The notes below the pieces were generated by a model. It was not told the origin of the DNA. It was given only the letters and a program-made list of their open reading frames with translations, and ran no database searches. 64,000 nucleotides of DNA from Hermodice carunculata. Taxonomy: Eukaryota > Annelida > Polychaeta > Eunicida > Amphinomidae. Position 1 is the first letter of the stretch. The number at the start of each line of letters is the position of its first letter. The stretch spans positions 25,267,254 to 25,331,253 of the forward strand of contig OZ026617.1 of NCBI GenBank assembly GCA_964020975.1, in the 5' to 3' direction. Positions 11,732 to 22,763 of this stretch are shown here, one piece after another. The position numbers were made by a program, and so were the translations under genes.

Positions 11732-12826
11732 TAAAAACCTGCCGGTACTTTCGGACATGTATCTGCTATCGGGCCAATCTTCTCCACATCCGCACAGTGC
11801 TGCTACTTAATTCATAACGTAGGGGCAACTTCAGTGTCTGATACAATATTCTTTTTCTGGGCCCATCACTGCCCGCAACTGGTAACTTCAAGGCATTGTA
11901 TTTACATTTTTAGGTAATGCTCACTCTGGAAAAGTCCCATTATATATTGTACATTACATTCATTCGACAAATTAGCCTTCCCTTAACACTAATCACACAT
12001 ATATTTTGGACACTACCTTTTCAAAATATCCAATCAGGACTATTAAACCCATGGACTTGGCAGCCATTTGGAAAATCGTGGATTCCGCACCCAATGGTTT
12101 GCAAATGAGGGTAGTAATAAGACGATCTTGGAGGGTGTTATAATATATGAAACCAAAAATAAATATTTTGCAAAATTTCAGAGCAACAGTAATGATATGA
12201 TATATGCTGTCGTGGCGACCAACGTGCATGATTTGCAAGGCCCACGGTATCGTGTCGCATTTGGATTTGTAACTAACGATGACAACTGCTTCAGACACAA
12301 CCGAGAAGGCAGATTAAAATTATAGATAATAAGCCATGTTTTAAAAGTACTTTAACGACCGTTTGCACTGGTAACTCGGAGGGTGGACACTTGGAACCTA
12401 GCGAAATGTTACGATAACGATCACCGATCAACGTTGCGATGCTGTTTCACCGAACAACAGTGAGTATGCAGCTATGCTGTTTCCCCGGCCCACGCTGACC
12501 CTCCAGACAAGTTGAAATAAAATGCTGTGTTTGAGTTGACTTTACTGCAAAGTAACGGAACACGACGGCCACTTTCTCGATAAAATCTTTCAGCCAGGCA
12601 ATTTTAATTAGGGAAGGGCGGCTTGAAACTTTTTTTTCATGTTTCACAAAATTTATTTAGGGTCAGGCCTTTTCAGTAGGGTAGGTCAAGTAACCGGAAG
12701 CACACATATTTTTGTTAGCACTTAAGTAACTTGGACATTTGTTGAAACATGTTTAAAATGGATATTCTTTCCCCTTTTGCACATTACCTCCTTTGACGTT
12801 AGTTGAATTTGTTACCTGGGCACAGC
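11732..12826 (+). mobile_element. Large unknown element, copy 1 (internally shortened)
   Basis: Long similarity to 18931-22897 and, reversed, to 25300-28052. Shared landmarks in order: a start like AAAACCTGCCGGTACTTTCG, CACTCTGGAAAAGTCCCA, CATTCGACAAATTAGCCTTC, TTTGGATTTGTAACTAACGA, CAGACAAGTTGAAATAAAAT, GGGAAGGGCGGCTT, and TTACCTGGGCACAGC near the end. The middle present in copy 2 (about 20.1-22.7 kb) is missing here. No protein family was recognised, so the class (DNA element or other) is open. Confidence 0.7.
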
Positions 12827-13666
12827 CGGATTCACTTGTGTCTAAAAATAGGCATTGAATATTTGTTAGAACATGACCAGCAATAAATGTGTTCCAAAGT
12901 ATTTTTTAATTCATTTCATTATTTATATCACCATGATAAAGACTTTTTTTCAGAGGAAGATACTGTAAGTTAGAAACATAATTGATCTTCCCACTTTGGC
13001 ATCGTGTTTACAGTGTGGCCAACAAAGCCATCGAAAATCATTTTATTATATATTGATATTTCATTCGGTACAATTCACAGTAATATTGGCGCTAAGTGCT
13101 AGCAAAGAATGCTATGATGTTCTTGGAAAACGATTAATTAGTTGGTAATTTCCCCCCTTTGTCGTTTGCATGTAATACAAAGATTACGGTGTGCGCTTCT
13201 TTTTCATGTGCTTGTATGGGTTATTTGCAAAGCCTTACAATAAACCAGAGAAAAACGATCGCAGCTTTTTGATGGGAAAATATAGAAGGCAGTAATGATG
13301 TACATTCCGCAAATTAATGATACTGCACGGTTTGTGTGTCCTAAAGACTCAAAATATAGAAAGTGGCCCATGAAATTTTGAAACTTCGGTTCGCAGGCGC
13401 GACATGAATGCATCCAAATAAACGTGTATTCATCAAAATGTCAATTTTCTCGTTAAGAACACAGTTCTTCAGTGCTGCAATTAACACAAGGGTATCTGAT
13501 ACCCGACAAGTGAGTTTGAGACATAACCCAACAAATCAAATATCCTATTGAAAATTGCTACAGTATACTTTCTGAACTTCAAGACACTTAGGATCCCATA
13601 TTTCGCTATGGCAACGATGTTTTTTCTTTATATATAAAAATAACGCAAAGTTGTCATCTTGCTTGC
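12827..13666. other. Unassigned sequence
   Basis: AT-rich, only short frames, nothing recognised. Confidence 0.4.
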
Positions 13667-13751
13667 CTCCATAGCAGCCGTGACTGGGTGTTGATATTCC
13701 GACAAGCGCCCACATCAGTAACTTAAGCGAGTCTGGGAGGCTGCTATGGAG
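13667..13751. mobile_element. 85-bp inverted-repeat element with flanking direct repeat
   Basis: Perfect 13-bp inverted ends, CTCCATAGCAGCC at 13667-13679 and GGCTGCTATGGAG at 13739-13751. The 11-mer TCATCTTGCTT flanks both sides (13654-13664 and 13756-13766), as expected of a target-site duplication of about 9-11 bp. Long duplications of that kind occur in Mutator-like elements; the class is an inference. Confidence 0.65.
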
Positions 13752-14008
13752 CTAATCATCTTGCTTTCCCACAAAATTCTTTTCAACTTTCCCATTTATT
13801 CAACAATTTGAAAATGGTTTGAATCCAGAGCATAAATATGCACATCTAAAAATCGTGTCACATGTAGAAGAAATGTATTTGTTCTAGAGTTTACAGCGTC
13901 ATTCAAATATTCAAGTTTACGGTATTGAAGGATTGTCCCAACAAAACTGCACTAAACGGGGCCAATTTGGGAACAACTCTTTTCATTGACTCCAATAAGT
14001 GATAGTTA

Positions 14009-14097
14009 TAACATGTCACATGACCATTATGCCACATAATCAACGGGGTCGAAGACCGAGTTGGTTGTGATGGCATAACGGTCATTGTGACATGTTA
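14009..14097. mobile_element. 89-bp foldback (hairpin MITE-like)
   Basis: TAACATGTCACATGACCATT(ATGCCA) at 14009-14034 pairs with 14071-14097 with one mismatch and one bulge. Inner sequence continues to pair (ATAATCAAC with TTGGTTGTG, GGTC with GACC), so almost the whole segment folds into a single stem. No coding capacity. Confidence 0.8.
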
Positions 14098-15309
14098 TTA
14101 ATGACTTGTAACTAGGGTGGTAGGAACTGACCAAGATATCCCATGGTGCATGACATTGTTCTCCTGCCTTCTGTGCATTGTGTACTTTGCTGCTTACATC
14201 AGTTGTCACGTGCACAGTCAAGTTTGACTGCTTGCTCATGTATTTTCCACTTACCAATATGGCAGTAGAAGAGCAGGTGGTGGAAGCCAAAATGACAAAT
14301 TTAAGTGAGGTGGGCAGTATTCCCATTCAACAGTTAATTTTTCAGAGGAGTACGTGTCATAATGACGAGAGTGCACACTACAAGAAACCTATTGCAAATA
14401 AAAATGTAACACATTTTAGGAACTTAATTCACTTATTTTTTTAGGATTCATGCCTGGCATGCACACTGATTAAGTGTTGTAAATTGAGTCATGTACATCA
14501 ACTTACTTTATGCTGACAGTGATATCATGCTAGATATGACAGACTACTTGGAAAGTTCTAGGAATACGCGTCTGTACTGTTCCAAGTCCTGTGGTCATCT
14601 GGACAGATCCTGCTGGAAGGTGTCAACAACAACTGTTTCTACAGCTCCCTATTGGTCTGTTCCTACCTTCCATGTTACAAGTCTGAATCAACCTCGAAAT
14701 CTTTTCCAAAGGTTGCTCATTATCCCGTGACAATCTTGTGAAAACATCCTTCAAAGGAAGGGCTGAGTTCAGTGAGGATTTGCACCATGCACTGAGATTT
14801 GGTTTCATTTCACACCTTCCTAATTTAGGGTGTTCTTTGGCTGTTGAGTGTTCAGGGTCGCAATTGAATTTTTAAATATTTGTGTTTGTTTATATGTTTT
14901 ATTGCCCACAAAAAGACAAATCTGTCTCGTCTTCCATTGCTATAGACTGACAGGTTTCACATGGTCACGCCCGGATTGGCAGACAGACATGTAATTGACA
15001 CTTTATCCACATACACCCTATTCATAAGTCCCTGCCATATGTTGCGTGAAAGTAGAGACTCCAACACTTCTCATCAGATTCGATGCAATGTTTTTATTCG
15101 ATTAATCAAGCCTTTTCAATCCACAATCTGGTTCCTTAAGCCACTGTACACACCATCATAATGACAATGACCCCATTCCATTATGAATAATTTCAATACA
15201 GTTGTTACAAATCATTTCCAAGTACATTCATGGCACTTCTGCTAACTGCTGGGGTTTGGTTTACGATGACCTCTTGGGGGGGGGGGGGCAATCTCTGATT
15301 TTCCACAGC
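14098..15309. other. Unassigned sequence with two weak coding-like islands
   Basis: A minus-strand frame at 14623-14808 begins MKPNLSAWCKSSLNSALPLK and looks protein-like for about 40 residues, then loses that character. A plus-strand frame around 14258-14350 (MAVEEQVVEAKMTNLSEVGS) is similarly short. Neither has a recognised family or a matching neighbouring exon; both may be transposon debris. A G tract lies at 15277-15289. Confidence 0.3.
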
Positions 15310-16815
15310 TTTTAGGGGTTTTTTTGTTTCCTGTTATGTCTGGTTTCCCCTGGCCTTCTGCAAATTTTTGGGTTTTCCTTGGTTTTTGGGTTTTCCCTGG
15401 CTTTCGGATTTCCCTGTTTTTGTGTTTTCCTGGTTCTCAGGTTTTCTGTGCTTTCAGGGTTTTCCCTAGTTTGGCGGTTTTCTTTGGTTTCAGGGTTTTC
15501 CCTGCTTTTGGGGTTTTCCTATTTTCAGTGCCTTCAGGGTTTTCCCTGGTCTTCAGGTTTCCCTTGGCTTTCGGGTTTTCCCTGTATGTGTATTTTCCTG
15601 GTTTTCAGGTTTTCTGTACTTTCAGGGTTTTCCCTGGTTTCGTGTTTTCCTGGTGTTCAGGTTTTCCGTGCATTCAGGGTTTGCCCTGGTTTTCGGGTTT
15701 TCCTTGGTTTTCAGGTTTTCCCTGTTTTGGGGTTTTCCTGGTTTTCAGGTTTTCTGTGCTTTCAGAGTTTTTCCTGGTTTAGGGGTTTTCCTTGGTTTCA
15801 GGTTTTCTCTGGTTTTCGAGTTTTCCTGGTTTGCAGGTTTCCGTGCATTCAGGGTTTTCCTTGGTTTTCACATTTTCCCTTTTTTGGGGTTTTCCTGGTT
15901 TTCAGGTTTTCTGTGCATTCAGGATTTTCCCTGGTTTTCAGGTTTTCTGCACTTTCAGGGTTTTCCTGGTTTAGGGGTTTTGCTTGGTTTCAGGTTTTTC
16001 TCTGGTTTTCGAATTTTCCTGGTTTTCAGGTTTTTCATGCGTTCAGGGTTTTCCCTGGTTTTCAGATTTTCCTTGGTTTTCGGGTTTCCCTGTTTTGGTG
16101 TTTTCCTGGTTTTCAGGTTTTCTGTGCATTCAGGGGTTTCCCTGGTCTTCAGGTTTTCCTTGGCCTTTTTGGGTTTTCCCTGTTTTTGTGTTTTCCTGGT
16201 TTTCAGGTTTTCTGTACTTTCAGGGTTTTCCCTGGTTTTCGAGTTTTCCTGGTGTTCAGGTTTTCCGTGCATTCAGGGTTTGCCCTGGTTTTCCTTGGTT
16301 TTCAGGTTTTCCCTGTTTTGGGTTTTTCCTGGTTTTCAGGTTTTCTGTGCTTTCAGGGTTTTCCCTGGTTTAGGGGTTTTCCTTGGTTTCAGGTTTTCTC
16401 TGGTTTTCAGGTTTTCTCTGGTTTTCAGGTTTTCTGTGCTTTCAGGGTTTTCCCTGGTTTAGGGGTTTTCCTTGGTTTCAGGTTTTTTCTGGATTTCGAA
16501 TTTTCCAGGTTTTCAGGTTTTCCATGTGTTCAGGGTTTTCTTGGTTTTCAAGTTTTCCTTTGTTTGCGGGTTTTCCCTGTTTTGGTGTTTTCCTGGTTTT
16601 CAGGTTTTCTGTGTGTTCAGGGTTTTCCCTGTTTTTTAGGGGTGCCTTGGTTTTGGGGTTTTCCTGGTTTTCAGGTTTTCTGTGCCTTCAGGGTTTTCCC
16701 TGGTTTAGGAGTTTTCCTTGGTTTCAGGGTTTCTTTGGTTTTCGGGTTTTCCCTGTGTCTGGGTTTTCCTTGTTAATCGGGTTTTCTCTGTTTGGGGGTT
16801 TTCCTGTTGTTTTCT
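15310..16815. repeat. 1.5-kb T/G-rich minisatellite (~17-bp unit, ~85-105-bp higher-order period)
   Basis: Built from variants of GGTTTTCCCTGGTTTTCA. A diagnostic variant, TTCTGTGCTTTCAGGG or a near copy, recurs about every 85-105 bp. CAGGGTTTTCCCTG is a 5-bp stem with a TTTT loop, so the strand can form serial mini-hairpins. The plus strand is almost free of stops in several frames, yielding frames of up to 465 codons made of V/F/G/L/S repeats; this follows from the unit composition (no TAA, TAG or TGA in the common variants) and is not evidence of a gene. Confidence 0.92.
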
Positions 16816-17799
16816 AGTCACTAAAGCCCCACCAGTGCTTAGTGCCAGGTTGAACAGCTGTCTTAAGTGTGTGAAATGAAAAAGGCTCCGCCAATACCAA
16901 TTCCTCTTCTTGTCCTGTCCGTTTTTGACGTTAGAGTAAGCCCCGCCAGTGCTTGCTGCCGTTTTACCAAAGGTGTACCTCTTAAATAGGGGGTTGGAAG
17001 ACTCCATTGACTCCAGTTGAGGGGGCAAGTGGGTCATGTCCATATCTGGTCATTTGGAAAAGCGTACGTGAGTTGATGGGGAAAACCTGCTTACAACTTT
17101 ATGACATATCAATTAATCACCATGACATAGGATTTAAAAAAACTCCATGTTTCAGTTACTTAAAGGAAAAACACACAACTTTAACACAATTAAAATAGCA
17201 TATACTGACAAGTGACAAGGCTGTTACACCTCTTATAGCAGTAATGAGCCCTAGCCTGTGTGTTGACCAATCCTGATTAAGCAGGTGACTCACAGGAAAT
17301 GACAAATTCCATTAATGCAATATTTGTTTACAAACACAAACAAAACAATCAACAATTATAATAATCAATACTGTTCATCTTTACAAATATAATGAGGTGA
17401 CAGAAACAAAAAAAACATTAATTACCTTTCTTTCAACTGTTACTTCTCTTCTGTCCTCGAACAGGTGGCTTTTTAACGCGTTCTTTCCTATTTGACAATT
17501 TGGCTGTGTGACACAGGATCTTTCTATATACCGATTATCAACTAATTTTGACTTATCCACCCCAAAAAGTTACAAGCAATCACCAAGTTGGCAAATATAC
17601 CAAATATGCATCCAGATTTATGATCATGGGCCTAAAACATGAATTTTGAAATATGCATGGATCAATTTCCTGCAAAGTTGAAAAGTTTTTCATCAGACTA
17701 CGTCATGGCCAATCTAGACCACCGGCTCGCATCTGGCCATCATTAAGAGGCAATTAATTGTGTACAGGTACTTGATAACTTAATTCTCGGATTCGCTTT
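16816..17799. other. Unassigned sequence
   Basis: A short motif, AAGCCCCACCAGTGCTTAGT, near 16825 recurs as AAGCCCCGCCAGTGCTTGCT near 16937, spaced about 113 bp, so the start may be a remnant tandem repeat. The rest is AT-rich with nothing recognised. Confidence 0.4.
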
Positions 17800-18089
17800 C
17801 ATATGTGCTCCCCACCATTAATTGCTACCTAACAAAAGTACAGACACATTTGTTTCACATGGATTGTGAAAGAAGTCAAGCATTGACTTATCGAGTCACT
17901 CTCCATGGCACAGATGTTAGCGTATACTTCCTACCTTGCCTAGGGGAGGAAACCGAAGAACTCAGAGAAAACCACCGTGCACGGTTAAAGTTGTAGGAAC
18001 TTTTTCCACATGCTGCCCAGGACGAGAATCGAACCCGGGTCGCAGAGATGAAAGGCGAGTGTCTTACCGCTCGGCCAACCGTGCACCCA
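17800..18089 (-). mobile_element. tRNA-headed SINE
   Basis: On the minus strand the 5' end resembles a tRNA: GTTGGCCGAGCGGT (A box, plus-strand 18066-18080) and GGGTTCGATTCTC (B box, plus-strand 18024-18037). The acceptor stem does not pair, so this is not a working tRNA gene. Downstream comes a body with GTTTTCTCTGAGTTCTTCGG followed by TTTCCTCCCC, a type of conserved SINE body sequence. The 3' boundary near 17800 is approximate and no clear target duplication was found. Confidence 0.7.
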
Positions 18090-18930
18090 TAACAAAGTGA
18101 CGCATCATTTAACCAAACCAATTCTCTTGTGTCATTTTAATATCTCAGCAGTAATGAGATAAGGGGGGGGGGGGGCTTGATTGAAGGTGTAAAGGTGGAA
18201 GCTTTTATGAATTCAAAAAGATTTGCTTCACATATTTGGAACACTAATGACCTCTGGTGACAGAAACCAGAATGAGGCTGTGGTGGATACCAATTCAAGA
18301 CCCTATTCACTTACATGTTAAATTAGCTTACTTTGCTAGCACATATCTATTATTAAAAACACTTTTGAACATAACCATTGTGTTTTTTCTGTCAAGAAAA
18401 CTCCAGGACTACAACATAAGAGGAAAAGGTCTTCAGTGTTTTCACATTTCCTAATTGCCGCTGATATACATTTCATTGTAATTTTGATATCCTGTACAGT
18501 TGTACCCAAAGCCAGAATATAACTAAGTTGACTCCCTTGACATTCTAGGGATTTCCAACAGCAACAGTTTAATAAAATATGGGTTTTTAAGGATATGTAA
18601 TTAGCTGTCACAGGTATATTTTTTCTAAAGCTCAATTGACTTGATTATGGAGCAAACTGATCAGTGCAGACCTATTTTTCTAATTACGACTGAAAAAATC
18701 GAATGAAACGTGAATATTAGACCATGGTTTTTTATTTTGTATTTATTTTTTTTTTTTTTATTTATTTATTTTGTAATTTTTGATGTCCCGGTTTATATGT
18801 ATATATATTGCAAATTACACACCAAAATGAATGACTGGTTCTAAAATATTAATTTAACATATTATGTTTTGTGATAATATAATATATATATATAACATGT
18901 TGCCACGATCGATAGCTTATTTACAACTTA
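18090..18930. other. Unassigned sequence
   Basis: Contains a G tract (about 18162-18175) and T-rich low-complexity DNA (18731-18778). No gene recognised. Confidence 0.4.
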
Positions 18931-20442
18931 TGTAAAAACTCGCCAGTACTTTTGGACCTGTATCCACTATCGGGGCAACCTTCTTTATTGAGCTTTGTCT
19001 TTGACGCAGTGGGGCGCCTGGCACTCAACCAATTACTGACCCTTATTTTATTGCCTGAGGGCGACTTCTACGTTTGATACCACATACTATTTCTGGGGCC
19101 GACCACTGGTCACTGTTTGTCATTGTATTTACATTTTCAGGTAACGCTCACTCTGGAAAAGTCCCACTATACATTGTACATTATTTTCATTCGACAAATT
19201 AGCCTTCCCTTAACACTAATCACACATATATTCTGGACGCTACTTCTTCAAAATATCCAATCAACATGGCTGCCATTGTGGAAAATAGTGAGTTCTTCAC
19301 GCAGTGCCAATAGTTTGTGAATGAGCATTGGGACGATCTTGCCGAGTGGGGGTGGAAGAGGGTAAAATATATAAAACCCAAAATATATATTTTGCAATTT
19401 TTTCATAGCATCAGTAATGATATATATGCTGTGGCCGCGATTCACTTTGATATCCAAATCAAGTGTACTTTTGTGAGACTGTCCCGCAATCAATGCATCA
19501 ATTGCACAATGTTGAAAATGGCGCTCGAGCGTGCCGTGTCGCATTTGGATTTGTAACTAACGATGATAAATGCTTCAGACACAACCGAGCGGACAGATTA
19601 AAGTTAAGATAGTAAGTCATGTTTTAAAAGTGCTTTAAGGACCATTTGCCCTGATAACTCGGAGAACACATACCTGGAATGTGCTGAAAACACGTGGCCA
19701 CGATTTGCTGTGATTTTCCTTTCCCATAATGCATTTCGCCATGTTTAACTGGGCGCTCAATGTGCGTGCAACGGTCTATTATGAATATGCCTTCGTGTTG
19801 TTTGGATTTATAACTAACGATGATAACTGCTTCAGACACAACAGACTGGGCAGATTAAAGTATAGATTGTAAATCATCTTTTGAAAATACATTGACGACT
19901 GTGTGCTCTGGTAACTCGGAGAACGGACACCTGAAACCTAGCGATACTAGATACCGATACCGCACCCATTGTGGCGCTATGTTTTCTCTCTGGCCCAAGT
20001 TGGCCATCCAGACAAGTTGAAATAAAATGCTGTGTTGAGTTGACTTGATTGCAAAATAACAGCACACGTTGGCCAGCTTTTCTGCGTAAGCTTTGTCTTA
20101 CAACTTGGTTACGGTTGATTTGAACGACTGGTTTTTTTTTTGGTTTTTTTTACAGGTGGTTGTTTCTGGGGTGATTTTGCTGGTCGGTCGCGTGATGCAG
20201 CTGGTCCGACCAAGGTTGTCCAACATGTTGGAGCATTACAGCAAAGTTTTGCATCACAGTTCTTGAAAAACTCTACAGAATTTGGCCAGGTCGGTAATTG
20301 CAGGTACCACCGTACCATGAATATAACTATTCCCATGCAGAGCCTGCAAGGGTATATCAAATAAATGTAATAACATTTTCAAAAATAAGGTGAAATCATT
20401 CTTAATGCATGAGATGGGAGTACTGGAGAGGGACCACTTTAT

Positions 20443-21002
20443 AGCTCTGCTGACTTGTCAGTCAGCAGAGCTTATAGAATCCGTTTGCGTCCGTCGTCTG
20501 TCCGTCCTTCTGTCCGTCTGTCGTTAGACTTTTTATATTTTCGACTTCTTCTCAAAAACCGGTACATAGAATGTTTTGATTTTGCACGTGGATGATTCCC
20601 AGGTAGACCTCTACCAAGTTTGCGAAGGAGATGATGATGCAATAATTTTTCTATTTTTTATGAATTTTTGAATTTATTTTTTGAAAAAAAATATAAAATT
20701 TCTTCATCTTAAGAACTACGAAGCCAATTGCTTTGATATTGCACATAAGGTCATCTGGGGTCAACTAGTTCTTATTTTGGCCACCAAGTGGCGCTGCGAT
20801 TTTTTCCTATTTTTTTATGAATTATTGCCTGTTAAGGCTATTTTCGACTTCTTCTCCAGAACGGCTAAACAGAATTGCTCAAAATTTTATCAGAATATAG
20901 TTAGACATTAGACAATTAAAGTTTGCGAAAATAATATGGATATGTTAATTTTAGGCAAAGTTATGGGATATCAAACTTCCCAACTGTAAGGAAGTGCTGC
21001 AG

Positions 21003-21097
<95 letters not shown>

Positions 21098-21770
21098 GCA
21101 ATACAGTGCATATATTACACTATTGTATTTACCCTTTTGACTTCTTCTCAAAAACCGCTGTATGGAATGTTTTAATTTTGCACATGGATGTTGCCCAGGT
21201 GAACCTCTACCTAGTTTGCAAAGGAGATGATGATGCAATAATTTTTTTATTTTTAATGAATTTTTTACTTTATTTTTTGAAAAAAAATAAAACTTCTTCA
21301 TCTCAAGAACTACTTTGCCAATTGCTTTGATATTGCACATAGGGTCACCTGGGGTCAACTAGTTCTCATTTTGGCCATTCGGTGGCGCTGCGATTTTTTC
21401 TCCTTTTTTTGAATGAATTTTTGCGTGTTAAGGCTATTTTCGACTTCTTCTCCAGAACAGCATGATAGAATTGCTTAAAATTTTATCAAAATATAGTTGG
21501 CCATTAGACAATGAAAGTTTGCGAAAATAATGTGGATACGTTAATTTTTGACAAAGTTATGCGATATCAGACTTTGTGACTGTAAGTGAGTGCTGCCACT
21601 GTACACCGGCTGCCATTGAAACAGCAAGGTATGTCAATTGATAATACATGTACTACCATCAGCAGAGCTTATAGAATCCGTTTGCGTCCGTCGTCCGTCT
21701 GTCCTTCCGCAAAATTTATTTTAAGGACAAACTTTGTTACCACTCTACATACATGTATACAGCTGTACAA
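20443..21770 (-). mobile_element. Hairpin-ended tandem-core element(s), nested in the large element
   Basis: Reads in reverse. AGCTCTGCTGAC at 20443-20454 pairs exactly with 20461-20472 (12-bp stem, 6-nt loop), followed by CTTATAGAATCCGTTTGCGT and a degenerate (CCGT/CTGT)n run. Two ~480-bp core units follow (about 20525-21004 and 21117-21600: TTTTCGACTTCTTCTC, CTAGTTTGCAAAGGAGATGA-type, TTGCTTTGATATTGCACATA, GGTGGCGCTGCGATTTTTTC), separated by (TA)n. A second head, CAGCAGAGCTTATAGAATCC plus the CCGT run, starts at 21660, so two partial copies may be joined. Terminal hairpin, ACGG-type microsatellite and tandem core match the published layout of pearl elements. Confidence 0.65.
21005..21094. 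repeat. (TA)n microsatellite
   Basis: About 90 bp of uninterrupted TA repeats between the two core units of the nested element. Confidence 0.97.
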
Positions 21771-22480
21771 ATCTAGACTGGAGTCCATGTGTTCCAATAC
21801 TGTAAAAGCAGATCGCAGTCAGCAGAGCACAGGTCCTTGGGGTTATAAAAACTACGCCTTTGGTGCTTATATTTATTTATATACTAAACTATTGAAAATT
21901 TATGTCAATCTTTTAATTCATAAATAATCAAAGCATTTCAGCTACAAACCTGTGCAGAGCAACTTATTTTTTTCGCTATTTCATACTTGCATTTCTGCTA
22001 TTTTCATGTTGTGGTCCACCATGATAATAAACCAAGGCAAGATTCCCTAATCATTTGATACTCCCATTTCATGCATCATAGTTTGGTGTGCTTTCAGCAA
22101 TTATATTGCACCATCCTGGCATATGTGTGCATAAAATATTATCAATCAACATTCAGTGATAAAAGTGAAGCACATTCATGCCTGGTGATTATCTCAATGT
22201 ATTATTTCTTCTTGCTGTTGCAGAGAAAATACACAACTTACAAATTTTGGGATAATTTATCTGTTAACTTACCCCGAATTAATAAAGATAATATGTGTGC
22301 AAAAATTCTTTAATGCCTTACACGTATGAAAACAAAATTTGTCTTAATTTGTCTTATCTTAATTGATAACATGGAGATTTTTTTTTAATTGATTTTTTAC
22401 TAATTTTCATGAGATTTGTACAATCTAAGGGAAAATAACCAGCTAAGTACAATAATGACTAAAATGTTTTCGTCAACCAT

Positions 22481-22630
22481 GTGAAGGCAAGGTACTCAAA
22501 ACTCCCCAGAATGCACCATTTTGCATGCTCAAATTCAAATTTTTTCGGGGGGGATGCCTCCAGACTCCCCCCCCCTCCCCTCGCATGCCTTCGGCCATTT
22601 GGGCCGTGTATGTCACATTTGGGCTACTGC
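22481..22630. repeat. C/G-tract dispersed repeat
   Basis: AACTCCCCAGAATGCACCAT and the following TTTGCATGCTCAAATTC plus G- and C-homopolymers resemble parts of 36135-36240 (inside a MITE) and 55480-55590. This is probably a fragment of a dispersed family. Confidence 0.45.
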
Positions 22631-22722
22631 AAAAAAAATTACGGACTTATTTGGCCACATGGGTCTCTGACTGAGTTTGTAGCACTGGCCTGGGTCGATC
22701 AGTATTCATTCGGGAAGGGCGG

Positions 22723-22724
<2 letters not shown>

Positions 22725-22762
<38 letters not shown>
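22725..22762. repeat. T homopolymer
   Basis: About 38 consecutive T within the right part of the large element copy 2, at a position where copy 1 has only a short T run. Confidence 0.95.

Positions 22763-22763
<1 letters not shown>

Noticed and set aside
15324-16817. Plus-strand open frames up to 465 codons with V/F/G-rich sequence
   Set aside because: They coincide exactly with a T/G minisatellite, are open in more than one frame at once, and have no start context, splice sites or family motif.
18002-18089. tRNA gene on the minus strand
   Set aside because: A and B boxes are present but the acceptor stem does not pair and a SINE body follows, so it is a SINE head.
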